This document shows, in pieces, positions 28,656 to 36,601 of a DNA stretch of 59,956 nucleotides. The stretch spans positions 1 to 59,956 of the forward strand of contig CAKZPT010000019.1 in the NCBI GenBank assembly GCA_937139365.1, given 5' to 3'. The position numbers were made by a program, and so were the translations under genes. Position 1 is the stretch's first letter. Each line of letters opens with the position of its first letter. This DNA is from an uncultured bacterium. Its GTDB lineage: Bacteria; Verrucomicrobiota; Kiritimatiellia; PWTM01. The notes beneath the pieces were generated by a model. It saw only the letters and a list, made by a program, of their open reading frames with translations, ran no database searches and was not told the DNA's origin.

Positions 28656-29882
28656 TCAGAACCGCAGCCGGGCGGCCAGCAGGCGCCGGCGCAGCTCCTC
28701 GACGACGCGGTCTTCGTCGGCCTCGTCGCGGGCCTCGAACGTGGCGGAGAAACGTAGGTAGGCGCCGACGTCGTCCCAAGGCACGGTCGAAACGGAGTGC
28801 TCGCGGATGAGGAACTGGGAGGCCTCCTCCGCGCTGCGGAACTCGAGGTCCCCTGCGCCGGCCGGCGCCCGGGTGTAGAGGAAAAACGTGCCGCCGGGCA
28901 TGCGCGCGTCGAAACCGACCGAGCAAAGGACGTCCGCCAACTTAAGGAGGCGGCGATGGTAATGCGAGCGGATCGCCTCAGACAGCGACAAGTCGGCGAT
29001 GCCGGCACAGGCGGCGACCTGGATGGCCTTGAACTGGCCGCTGTCGGTGTTGTCCTTGACCTCGGCGAAGGCCTGGACGGCGCGGCGCGGGCCGGCGACG
29101 AAGCCCAGCCGCCAGCCGGTCATGTTGTAGGACTTGCTCATCGAGTGCAGCTCGATCGCGCGCTCGCGGCCGCCGGGGCGGGCGAGGATGGACAGGCGCG
29201 GCCGGTCGTAGACCAGGGTCGCGTAGGCGGCGTCGTGGACGATGAGGAGGTTGTGGCGGTCGGCGAACTCGAGAAGGCGATCGAACAGGTCCTCCGTCGC
29301 CGCCGCCCCGGTCGGGTTGTTGGGGTAGTTGACGTAGAACAGTTTGGCGCGCGCCGCCGCGGCGGGCGGAATCCCGTCCAGGTCGGGATGAAAGCCATGG
29401 GACTCGCGCAACGGCACCGGGACGACCTCCGCGCCGAGGTAGCGGGCGTGGGTGGCCAGCACCGGGTAGCCGGGGACGGTGACGAGCACCACGTCCCCCG
29501 GGTCCACAAAACAGAGCGGAAGGATGGCCAACGCCGACTTGGAGCCGATGCTGTGGTTGATCTCGGTGTCTGGGTCCAGGCCGCGCACGCCGAAGAACCC
29601 TTCCAGGTACCGGGCGGCCGCTACGCGGAACTCGCGGATGCCATTGTCGGCGTATCCTCGGTTGGCGGGGTCGTCCACGGCCCGCTTCAGCGCCGCGCGC
29701 ACGGCCTCGGGGGCCATCCGGTCCGGCTCGCCGACGCCGAAGTCGAGCAGTTCGACGTCCGGCCGACGGGCGCGGGCCTCGGCCTTCGCGCGCTTGATCC
29801 GTTCGAACTTGTAGATCTGGTTCGAGGCGCCGAACGCGGCGCCGCCGATCCGTTGCGCAAAACGGGACGGGAGGTCGAACAT
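28656..29882 (-). CDS. dapL: LL-diaminopimelate aminotransferase
   Basis: DapL makes LL-diaminopimelate directly from tetrahydrodipicolinate and glutamate, bypassing three steps of the acyl pathways, for lysine and peptidoglycan. It is a fold-type I PLP enzyme. From ATG 29882 the 408 residues begin MFDLPSRFAQRIGGAAFG, then YKFERIKRAKAEARARRPDV, LLDFGVGEPD and RGYADNGIREFR. YPNNPTGA and HDAAYATLVYD are PLP-contact motifs. The lysine that forms the Schiff base is in ELHSMSKSYNMTGWRLGF (about 250). The start sequence and the YADNGI block are specific to the DapL branch rather than general aspartate aminotransferases. Longer upstream starts would run through the lpoB promoter region. It is divergent from lpoB across 174 bp, so both flanking genes serve the cell wall. 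Confidence 0.92.
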   Translation of the reverse strand: MFDLPSRFAQRIGGAAFGASNQIYKFERIKRAKAEARARRPDVELLDFGVGEPDRMAPEAVRAALKRAVDDPANRGYADNGIREFRVAAARYLEGFFGVRGLDPDTEINHSIGSKSALAILPLCFVDPGDVVLVTVPGYPVLATHARYLGAEVVPVPLRESHGFHPDLDGIPPAAAARAKLFYVNYPNNPTGAAATEDLFDRLLEFADRHNLLIVHDAAYATLVYDRPRLSILARPGGRERAIELHSMSKSYNMTGWRLGFVAGPRRAVQAFAEVKDNTDSGQFKAIQVAACAGIADLSLSEAIRSHYHRRLLKLADVLCSVGFDARMPGGTFFLYTRAPAGAGDLEFRSAEEASQFLIREHSVSTVPWDDVGAYLRFSATFEARDEADEDRVVEELRRRLLAARLRF

Positions 29883-30056
29883 GACGACGGCTCCTGACCG
29901 CCCTCGCCGGGCGGGACGGACACAATAGCGTCCCCCGGGGTGGCGCGCGAGCCTGGCATCGGGCTGCGCATTGCGCCGCCGGGCCGGCCGTGGTAGTGAA
30001 TACGGAGGCCCCATGAGCGTCCATTCCGGTGGGGCGTGCCCTGGGGAGATTCGACG

Positions 30057-30665
30057 ATGAATCGATGGATCGGGTTGGCGGCCGTAGCGGTGATCGGCGT
30101 CGCGGGTGCCGGCTGCGCCGCGTTCCGCGCGAAGGTCAGCGAGGTCGACGTGCGCGAGACCCGCCACATGAGCAGCCGCTACGATTACAGCGACATGCGG
30201 CAGATCTCGCGCAACGTCGTCGCCGAAATGGAGTCGAAATTTCTGGCCGCGTTCCCGCAGCCGCCCGTAATGATGATCGCCGGCGTGCAGAACCGGACCA
30301 GCCAGTACGTGGACACCAAGAACCTGACCGACCGGGTCCGGACGATGTTGATCCAGGGGGGGAAGGCGAGGTTTGTCAACGAGGCGCGGCGGGAGGACCT
30401 GTTGAAGGAGCAGGGCTACACCGCGGCCAACGCGACGCCGGAGACTCAGGTGGCGATCGGCCGTCAGCTCGGCGCCAAGTTCATGATCAGCGGTTCGCTG
30501 ACCGAGATGAAGGACGAGTCTCCCCGCCAGGTCCGCGTCTCGAAGACGAAGGTCAACTACTACAAGCTGACCTTCGAGGTCACCGACCTTGAGACGGCGG
30601 AGATCAAGTGGATCCACGAAGAGGAGTTCGCGCGCGAGGCGCGGTTGCCTCTGATCGGCTGGTGA
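30057..30665 (+). CDS. lpoB: Penicillin-binding protein activator LpoB-like lipoprotein
   Basis: LpoB is an outer-membrane lipoprotein that reaches through peptidoglycan to activate the bifunctional synthase PBP1B. From ATG 30057 (GGGGAG 8 bases upstream) the 202 residues start with a lipoprotein signal, MNRWIGLAAVAVIGVAGAGC, with Cys20 as the lipidation site. The conserved domain includes DYSDMRQISRNVVAEME, PVMMIAGVQNRTSQYVDTKN, LLKEQGYTAANATPETQVAI and GRQLGAKFMISGSLTEM, all typical of LpoB. The protein is close to the usual 200 residues. It heads a probable three-gene run with a COG3014 lipoprotein and an RF-1-domain gene. Lgt, which would lipidate it, is encoded at 42.1-42.8 kb. Confidence 0.92.
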   Translation: MNRWIGLAAVAVIGVAGAGCAAFRAKVSEVDVRETRHMSSRYDYSDMRQISRNVVAEMESKFLAAFPQPPVMMIAGVQNRTSQYVDTKNLTDRVRTMLIQGGKARFVNEARREDLLKEQGYTAANATPETQVAIGRQLGAKFMISGSLTEMKDESPRQVRVSKTKVNYYKLTFEVTDLETAEIKWIHEEEFAREARLPLIGW

Positions 30666-30708
30666 ACGGCGGCCGGGAGTCCGCCGGGCCGGCCTCTCTC
30701 GCGGCGTG

Positions 30709-31920
30709 ATGCCAGGCGCCTTCCACCGCCTCTGTCCCGGCGGCTTGCTGGCGGCGGCCGCCCTGTCCGCGTCCGGCTGCGCCACGCATTCCTTCGAGGC
30801 GGCTCGCGCCAACTACCGTCTCGGACGCTACGACCGCGCCGAGGCGGCGTTGGCGGAGCGCGGGTCGCCGGGCGACGACCGGGACCGTGTGCTGTTCCTG
30901 ATGGAGCGGGGCATGGTGCGGCAGGCGCAGGGACGCCACGCGGACAGCAGCCGCGACTGGATCGAGGCCGCCGACCTCATCGGTGCGCTCGAGACCTATA
31001 GCGTCAGCCGGGGCGCCGCCAGCCTTTTGGTCAACGACACCGTCCAGGCTTATCGCGGCGTGCCCTTCGAGTGGTCCCTGCTGCACGCGCTCACCGCCCT
31101 GAACCATTTTGCACTGGCCCAATGGGAGGAGGCCGCCGTCGAGGCCCGCCGGACGATCGAGGTGTTGGAGTTCGCCGCCCGGGAGGGGTTTCCCGCCGAT
31201 GCGTTTTCCGCCTACGTCGCCGGGGTGGCGTTGGAATTGATCGACGATCCCTCCAACGCCGCGTTGATGTACCGTCGGGCCGCCTCGGCCGCGCCTCCCG
31301 GTGTGTGGATCGACGAGACCACCGGCCGGATCTCGCCCCGTGTACCGGGCGCCCCCCCGCCGTCCTTGTCCGCCGCAGGCGGCCATGGCGGTGGGGAGCT
31401 CATATGTTTCGTGCTATTGGGCCACCGATCGGAATGGTCTCCCGACGGGTCCATGCGGACGTTGGGACGGCCGGGTCCGGCGCGGATCCGTTTCGGGTCG
31501 GCCACGGCAGGCATCAGTTATCCATTGGCCAACTCGGCGGAGCTCTCGACGTTGACCGCGCGGCGGCTGGCCGCGATTCGGGCGGCCAAGACCGCGGCGA
31601 GGATCGCCGTAAAGGAGGCCGTGGCGCGAGCGGTGGACCAAAACACCAACGACTCCGGCCTGGGGTTTTTGGTGCGACTGTTGCTGATCGGGCTGCTGGA
31701 GCAGCCGGACCTGCGGCACTGGGGGACTTTGCCGCGGGAGTTTCACGTCGCGCGTGTGCCGTGGCCGGTGGGGGCGGAGCGGTTCGAGGTGGACCTGTGC
31801 ACCCCCGGCGGGCATGTGATCCGGACGGTCGCACCGGCGGCGGCGTCGCGTCGGAGGTCGGTCCGCGTGGCGATCGTGACGGACCGCGCGCCGGCGTGGG
31901 CGCAGGGCGGCCGGCAGTGA
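30709..31920 (+). CDS. COG3014-family TPR lipoprotein
   Basis: This is an uncharacterised lipoprotein of the COG3014 type, often encoded beside LpoB. From ATG 30709 (a GTG three bases earlier is the alternative) the signal ends in the lipobox ASGC at Cys24. A TPR-like helical domain follows, with ARANYRLGRYDRAEAALAER, RVLFLMERGMVRQAQGRHAD, YRGVPFEWSLLHALTALNHF and WEEAAVEARRTIEVLE. The C-terminal half (about 215-380) is beta-rich, with a helix of Ala/Arg and a membrane-like stretch GFLVRLLLIGLLEQ. Total 403 residues. Its last base pairs overlap the next gene (GTGA), showing translational coupling. A role in the PBP1B/LpoB wall-synthesis complex is plausible from position only. Confidence 0.8.
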   Translation: MPGAFHRLCPGGLLAAAALSASGCATHSFEAARANYRLGRYDRAEAALAERGSPGDDRDRVLFLMERGMVRQAQGRHADSSRDWIEAADLIGALETYSVSRGAASLLVNDTVQAYRGVPFEWSLLHALTALNHFALAQWEEAAVEARRTIEVLEFAAREGFPADAFSAYVAGVALELIDDPSNAALMYRRAASAAPPGVWIDETTGRISPRVPGAPPPSLSAAGGHGGGELICFVLLGHRSEWSPDGSMRTLGRPGPARIRFGSATAGISYPLANSAELSTLTARRLAAIRAAKTAARIAVKEAVARAVDQNTNDSGLGFLVRLLLIGLLEQPDLRHWGTLPREFHVARVPWPVGAERFEVDLCTPGGHVIRTVAPAAASRRRSVRVAIVTDRAPAWAQGGRQ

Positions 31921-32333
31921 GCGGCTGGGGAGCCCATCCGCGGAAGGAGGTTACGCTGCAGCGCCGCTTGGCGGCGCTGGGGATTTGCGAGTCCGACCTC
32001 GAGGAGCGGTTCCTTCGGGGTGGCGGGCCGGGCGGCCAGAAGATCAATAAGACATCGTCCTGCGTGGTGCTTCGGCACCGGTCGAGCGGGATCGAGGTGC
32101 GCTGCGGCCGAGAGCGTTCGCAGGCGATGAACCGCTTCCTCGCGCGGCGGGAGCTGTGCGACCGGCTGGAGGCGATGCGCAAGGGCGAGGCCGATCGGCG
32201 CCGCAGCGAGCAGGAAAGGATCCGCCGACAAAAGCGGCGGAGGTCGCGGCGCCAGCAGGCGCGACGGCTGGCCGAGAAGCGCGAGAGGTCCGAGACGAAG
32301 GCTGCGCGCGCCTGGCGGCCGGAGCCGGAGTGA
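31917..32333 (+). CDS. RF-1-domain peptidyl-tRNA hydrolase/ribosome rescue-like protein
   Basis: This 138-residue protein has only the catalytic domain of class I release factors, as in ArfB/ICT1 and mtRF-R (C12orf65). The GGQ motif lies at 39-41 in RGGGPGGQKINKTSSCVVL, and the IEVRCGRERSQAMNR block follows. A long, highly basic helical C-terminus (RIRRQKRRRSRRQQARRLAE) suits binding in the empty mRNA channel of stalled ribosomes. There are no codon-recognition domains. GTG 31917 overlaps the stop of the COG3014 gene by four bases (GTGA). It converges with the rhomboid gene, with stops 4 bp apart. Proteins of this size are often annotated as peptide chain release factor-like, and the rescue function is inferred. 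Confidence 0.88.
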   Translation: MSGWGAHPRKEVTLQRRLAALGICESDLEERFLRGGGPGGQKINKTSSCVVLRHRSSGIEVRCGRERSQAMNRFLARRELCDRLEAMRKGEADRRRSEQERIRRQKRRRSRRQQARRLAEKRERSETKAARAWRPEPE

Positions 32334-32337
32334 TTCC

Positions 32338-33087
32338 CTACCAGCGTGCCGGCCGCCAACGCAGATGCCGTCGCGAAGCCAGCCGTCGCGAGTCGGCGAA
32401 GACGCGCACCAGGGCGACGCCGGACAGAAACCCACCCACGTGGGCCCAGAACGCGACGCCGCCGGAGGCCGGCCCGCCACTCACAAGGCTACCGAGCAGT
32501 TGCAACAGAAACCAGTAGCCCAGCATCGCGATGGCCGGCAGCACCACCACGCGCGCCCAAAAACCGAAGAGAAACAGCGTCTCCACCGGATGCCACGGGA
32601 ACAGCACGGCGTACGCACCCATCACGCCTCCGATCGCGCCGGAAGCGCCGACCATCGGCACTGGGCTCCACGGGTTCGACGCGATCTGGGCCGCCGCTGC
32701 CCCGAGGCCGCAGAGCAGGTAGAACGCGAGGAACCGGACCGGCCCCATGGCGTCCTCGACGTTGTCGCCGAAGATCCACAAGAACCACATATTGCCGAGG
32801 ATGTGCAGCCATCCGCCGTGCAGGAACATCGAGGTCAGGAGCGTCCACCAGTTCGGCTCGGCTTCGAGCACGCAGAGGTACTGGCGGGAGATCGGAATGG
32901 CCGTGCCCGGCGGCAAGCGTTGGAGCAGCTCGGCGGGGATCAGACCCCACGTGCAGATCGAGCGGATCAGAGGCTCCGGCTCACCCCATCCCTGCACGAG
33001 CATCCAGACCGCCGCGTTGGCCGCCACCAGCGCCACGGTCATGACCGAGCGCCGGACGGTCGGGTTGATGTCGCGCAGCGGGAACAT
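32338..33087 (-). CDS. Rhomboid family intramembrane serine protease
   Basis: This polytopic membrane protease cleaves within transmembrane helices. The 249 residues open MFPLRDINPTVRRSVMTVAL, typical of this rhomboid subgroup. They include TLLTSMFLHGGWLHILGNMW, with the HxxxN-type oxyanion motif, the GASG catalytic serine in VGASGAIGGVMGAY (about 146) and the histidine in AFWAHVGGFLSG (about 216). Six hydrophobic segments are visible. A loop of about 40 residues with conserved Cys (ICTWGLIPAELL, QYLCVLEAEPNWW) precedes the second helix. Substrates are unknown. Confidence 0.93.
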   Translation of the reverse strand: MFPLRDINPTVRRSVMTVALVAANAAVWMLVQGWGEPEPLIRSICTWGLIPAELLQRLPPGTAIPISRQYLCVLEAEPNWWTLLTSMFLHGGWLHILGNMWFLWIFGDNVEDAMGPVRFLAFYLLCGLGAAAAQIASNPWSPVPMVGASGAIGGVMGAYAVLFPWHPVETLFLFGFWARVVVLPAIAMLGYWFLLQLLGSLVSGGPASGGVAFWAHVGGFLSGVALVRVFADSRRLASRRHLRWRPARW

Positions 33088-33200
33088 GCGACGCCGAGCC
33101 TATCGGGCGGGAGGGGGCGCGGCAAGGGGTTCCGGCGCCCCAAAATGGAGCGCGGCCCCGCCGTGTTGGCGGCGGCGCCGCGCCGGATTCGAGGCGGTCG

Positions 33201-34370
33201 TCAGACCGCGGGGATCTTGACCCACTTCGCGCCGAGCTTCGACGATTTCACGACGGCTTCGATAAAGAGCATGCCGCGCAACCCCTCGTCGACGCCGGGG
33301 AAGTCCAGCTCCAACTCCGACGGCTCACGCTTCTCCAGCCGCGCCTGCAGTGTCGCGGCGAAGTTGAGGTAGTGGTTGGCGAACGCCTCGATGAACGCCT
33401 CGGGGTGGCCGGAGGGCAGCCGCGTGGCCCGGCCGGCCGCGGGGCTCTTCTTGCCCACGTAGCCATTACCGCGCTTCCAGACCTCCTCCGGCGCGTCGAT
33501 CTTACGCACGTAGAGGTAGTTCGGATGTTCCTGGTGCCACTCGAGGCTGGCGTTTTCGCCGTGCACCCAAATGGCGAGGTTGTTTTCCTCGCCGATCGAG
33601 ACCTGGCTGGCGTGCAGCACGCCCTTCGCGCCGCCGCGGAAGCGGAGCAGCACGTTGCCGTCGTCGTCCAACCGGCGGCCCTCGACGAACGTCGTCAGAT
33701 CCGCGCAGACGGCCGCGATCCGAAGACCCGTGATGTATTCGGCGAGGTTGGCCGCGTGCGTGCCAATGTCGCCCATGCAGCCGGCCGCGCCGCTCTGCTT
33801 CGGATCGGTGCGCCACGAGGCCTGCATCTGGCCTTCGCGCTCGATCGGACGGGCCAGCCACCCCTGCGGGTACTGCACGACGATCTTCCGGATCGCGCCC
33901 AGGTCGCCCTGCCGCACCATGTCGCGCGCCAGTTTCACCATCGGGTAGCCGACGTAGTTGTGCATAAGCCCAAAGACGCGGCGGGTCTTCTTCACGACCG
34001 CCCGCAGCGCCTTCGCCTCGGCGACGTTGATCGTCATGGGCTTCTCGCACATCACGTCGAAGCCGGCCTCGAGGAACGCCTTGGCGATCGGGAAGTGCCA
34101 GTTGTTCGGCGTCGTGATCGCGACGAAGTCGATCCGCTGATCCGCCGACAGCGCACGCTCGCCGGCGATCATCGCCTTGTAGTCTGGATACACCCGCTTC
34201 GGATCGAGGTTCAGCGCCCGGCCCTGCTGCAGGCTCTTTTCGGGATCGATGTCGAACGCGCCCGCGACCAGCTCGATCTGGCCGTCCAGCCGAGCCGCCT
34301 TCCGGTGCACCTCTCCGATGAAGGCACCGGGCCCGCCGCCCACCATGCCCATCCGTACCTTCCGTGCCAT
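33201..34370 (-). CDS. Gfo/Idh/MocA family oxidoreductase
   Basis: This is an NAD(P)-dependent sugar or inositol dehydrogenase-like enzyme. ATG 34370 has AGGAGG 7 bases upstream, so I prefer it to the ATG two codons earlier. The Rossmann motif is MGMVGGGPGAFIGEVHRKAA. DFVAITTPNNWHFPIAKAFL and the CEKPMT motif (Lys at about 112) follow. The catalytic GGCMGDIGTHA-like block reads SGAAGCMGDIGTHAANLAEY. At 389 residues it fits the subgroup that is abundant in Planctomycetes and Verrucomicrobia. No signal peptide is present, so it is cytosolic. It is divergent from a BtuF-like gene across 63 bp containing an inverted repeat. The substrate cannot be inferred. Confidence 0.93.
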   Translation of the reverse strand: MARKVRMGMVGGGPGAFIGEVHRKAARLDGQIELVAGAFDIDPEKSLQQGRALNLDPKRVYPDYKAMIAGERALSADQRIDFVAITTPNNWHFPIAKAFLEAGFDVMCEKPMTINVAEAKALRAVVKKTRRVFGLMHNYVGYPMVKLARDMVRQGDLGAIRKIVVQYPQGWLARPIEREGQMQASWRTDPKQSGAAGCMGDIGTHAANLAEYITGLRIAAVCADLTTFVEGRRLDDDGNVLLRFRGGAKGVLHASQVSIGEENNLAIWVHGENASLEWHQEHPNYLYVRKIDAPEEVWKRGNGYVGKKSPAAGRATRLPSGHPEAFIEAFANHYLNFAATLQARLEKREPSELELDFPGVDEGLRGMLFIEAVVKSSKLGAKWVKIPAV

Positions 34371-34376
34371 GATCAT

Positions 34377-34433
34377 TCCTCCTGTCTGGCTGGGTTTGAC
34401 CGTACTAACTCATAATATATTCGGCTGCCGAAA
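34377..34433. promoter_or_regulatory. Short AT-rich divergent promoter region with an inverted repeat
   Basis: This AT-rich spacer lies between the dehydrogenase and the BtuF-like gene. TTCGGC-T-GCCGAA (34420-34432) is a perfect 6-bp-arm inverted repeat that ends immediately before the ATG at 34434. On the minus strand TATTAT with TTTTCA 17 bases upstream could be a promoter, with the repeat in its spacer. There is no Shine-Dalgarno before ATG 34434, so that message may be leaderless or nearly so. Confidence 0.4.
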
Positions 34434-35357
34434 ATGAAAAGGTTGTTCGTCGGCGTTGCTCTCGCCGGATTGGTGGCGGCTGCGGAACCGCCGGCCGCCC
34501 CCCGGCGGTGGGTTCCCTACTCCCCCGCGCTGGCCGAACTTGGGCGGGAACTGGGCCTGGAGAAGGCAGTCGTCGGCGTGACGCGCTGGACTCGCCGCCC
34601 GCCTGGCGACCGGACGCCGGTGGTCGGCGACGCGGTCTCCGTCGATCTCGAGGCCATGATGGCCGCACGGCCGGAGGTTGTGGTCCGTCAGGGCGGCGGA
34701 ACGGACGGGTTCGACGCGCTGGGGCGGCTGGCCCCCCACATCCGCATCGAGACGATCCGGCTGGAACGGCTGGCCGACATCCCAGCGGCCGCGCGGCGGC
34801 TGCTGGAGGTGATCGGGGGCCCGGCGGACGCATCGGCGATCCGCGACTTCGAGCTCGTGCTCAAGGCAACGACGGCCGCTCCGGCCATCCGGCCCCGCAC
34901 GCTGTTCCTCCTGGGCGGCGACCGGCCCCTGGCCGCCGGGCCGGACACGTACGTGGGAGACATGATCGAGCACGTCGGCGGAATCAACGCCGGCGCCGAT
35001 CTCCCGGGCCGCGGGGCATGGCGAGCAGCGGACGTCGAAGGCGTGGCCACGGCGCGCCCGGACCTATTGGTGTGCCACGACGACGGGTTGGCGGCGGCCG
35101 AGCACGCCGCGCAATGGTGGCGCCGGCGTCTGGCGGGAATCGCAAAAGCCGCGCCGCAAACGATCGCGGTCAGCGAACCCGAGTGGCGGCTGCCCTCGCT
35201 AGGCGTGGCGCGCCTTCTGCCCCGCCTCCGTGAGGCCGTGCTCGCGGCGGCTGCGCCGACTAGAGCCCCAGATCCCGAAACGCGCGATCCGCGTCCGCCA
35301 GATGCCGGCGTAGGTCGAACACCGAGTCCAGCTCCGCCGGCGTCAGCTTCGCCATGA
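34434..35357 (+). CDS. BtuF/FepB-like periplasmic substrate-binding protein
   Basis: This is a helical-backbone (cluster A-II type) periplasmic binding protein, of the kind that carries cobalamin or ferric siderophores to an ABC importer. The signal peptide covers residues 1-17 (KRLFVGVALAGLVAAA). The N-lobe has PYSPALAELGRELGLEKAVV and VGDAVSVDLEAMMAARPEVV, and the C-lobe has TYVGDMIEHVGGINAGADLP and PDLLVCHDDG, typical spacing for the family. No permease or ATPase is adjacent. The last 35 residues are Pro/Ala-rich and overlap purB by 98 bp antisense. A stop occurs in the next frame at about 35262, so the real protein may end near residue 276 if one base was miscalled. The ligand is unknown. 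Confidence 0.85.
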   Translation: MKRLFVGVALAGLVAAAEPPAAPRRWVPYSPALAELGRELGLEKAVVGVTRWTRRPPGDRTPVVGDAVSVDLEAMMAARPEVVVRQGGGTDGFDALGRLAPHIRIETIRLERLADIPAAARRLLEVIGGPADASAIRDFELVLKATTAAPAIRPRTLFLLGGDRPLAAGPDTYVGDMIEHVGGINAGADLPGRGAWRAADVEGVATARPDLLVCHDDGLAAAEHAAQWWRRRLAGIAKAAPQTIAVSEPEWRLPSLGVARLLPRLREAVLAAAAPTRAPDPETRDPRPPDAGVGRTPSPAPPASASP

Positions 35358-36552
35358 CGTCGGGATCGGCCGCCAGCAGGTCGCGGAACTCGCGGCCCTC
35401 CTCCATCGCGCGCAGCGCGTTCCGCTGAACCCAGCGGTAGGCCTCTTCGCGGGCAACGCCGGCGTCGGTGAGCTTCAGCAGGACCTGCTGCGAGTGGATG
35501 ATTCCGCGCAACGAGTTGAGGTTCCGCTCCATGGCCTGAGGGAACACCCGCAGGTTCGCGACGAAGTCCGCGAGTTTGGCCAACATGTAGTCGAGGGCGA
35601 TGGTCGCATCTGGCAGCAGCACGCGTTCCGCCGACGAATGGGAGATGTCCCGCTCGTGCCAGAGGGGGACGTTCTCCATCGCCGCAACCGCGTAACCGCG
35701 GATCAGGCGCGCCATACCGGAGAGCCGCTCGGCGATGATCGGATTCTTTTTATGGGGCATCGCCGACGACCCTTTCTGTTCCCGGCCGAAAAACTCCTCC
35801 ACCTCGTGCACCTCGGTGCGGTGCAGGTGGCGAAACTCCTGGGCCCACCGCTCGATCGAACAGGCAACGAGGGCGAGGTGGGCGACGTATTCGGCATGCC
35901 GGTCGCGCTGGACGATCTGGGTCGACAGGGGATCCGGGCGCAGCCCCAGCTTTTCGCAAACATATCGTTCCACGGAAGGATCGAGATGGGCGTGGGTGCC
36001 GACGGCGCCCGAGAGTTTCCCGACGCGGACGCATTCGCGGGCGCGCTCGAGCCGCTCCACCGCCCGTCCGAACTCGTCGTACATCAACGCCATCTTCAGG
36101 CCGAATGTGATCGGCTCGGCATGGACGCCGTGGGTCCGACCGATCATCGGGGTGTACTTGTGTTCGCGGGCCCGGGCAGCGGCGGCCTCGCGCACCTTCC
36201 GCGCGCCCGCGATCAGGAGGTCCGCGGCCTGCGTCATCTGCACCGCGAGCGTCGTGTCCAGCAGGTCGCTGCTGGTCAACCCTCGGTGGATGTGGCGTGC
36301 GGCGGGGCCGACGTATTCGGCGACGTTCTCCAGAAACGCGATCACGTCGTGGTTGACCCGGGCCTCGATCTCCTCGATGCGCCGGACGTCGAACGCGGCC
36401 CGCTGCCGGATGGTTTCCAAGTCGGCCGGCGGGATCAGACCGAGCTCGCACATTTTTTCGCAGGCCAAGATTTCGATCTTCAGCCAGATGGCGAACTTGT
36501 TTTCATCGGCCCAAATGGCCGCCATCTGGGGACGGGTGTAGCGCGGGATCAT
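35260..36552 (-). CDS. purB: Adenylosuccinate lyase
   Basis: PurB cleaves SAICAR to AICAR and adenylosuccinate to AMP, releasing fumarate, in purine synthesis. From ATG 36552 (AGGAGG 9 bases upstream) it has 430 residues, the usual size. Conserved blocks are MIPRYTRPQMAAIWADENKF, VNHDVIAFLENVAE, RGLTSSDLLDTTLA, MIGRTHGVHAEPITFG and the signature loop EQKGSSAMPHKKNPIIAERL with the catalytic serine. ENVPLWHERDISHSSAERVL is also seen. A longer start (MRRHTERRSNS) would lack a binding site. It converges with the BtuF-like gene, and a proline-rich protein gene lies 49 bp upstream on the same strand. Confidence 0.97.
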   Translation of the reverse strand: MIPRYTRPQMAAIWADENKFAIWLKIEILACEKMCELGLIPPADLETIRQRAAFDVRRIEEIEARVNHDVIAFLENVAEYVGPAARHIHRGLTSSDLLDTTLAVQMTQAADLLIAGARKVREAAAARAREHKYTPMIGRTHGVHAEPITFGLKMALMYDEFGRAVERLERARECVRVGKLSGAVGTHAHLDPSVERYVCEKLGLRPDPLSTQIVQRDRHAEYVAHLALVACSIERWAQEFRHLHRTEVHEVEEFFGREQKGSSAMPHKKNPIIAERLSGMARLIRGYAVAAMENVPLWHERDISHSSAERVLLPDATIALDYMLAKLADFVANLRVFPQAMERNLNSLRGIIHSQQVLLKLTDAGVAREEAYRWVQRNALRAMEEGREFRDLLAADPDVMAKLTPAELDSVFDLRRHLADADRAFRDLGL

Positions 36553-36601
36553 GGAGTTCGACCTCCTCTCAGTGTGGCGCCGCACGGGCGCGCGCCGCGG
36601 C

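Noticed and set aside
32435-32444. CCCACGTGGG in the rhomboid gene as a parS site
   Set aside because: The outer bases do not match the GTTCC/GGAAC arms. It encodes the conserved AHVGG motif of rhomboid and is expected by chance in this GC-rich coding sequence.
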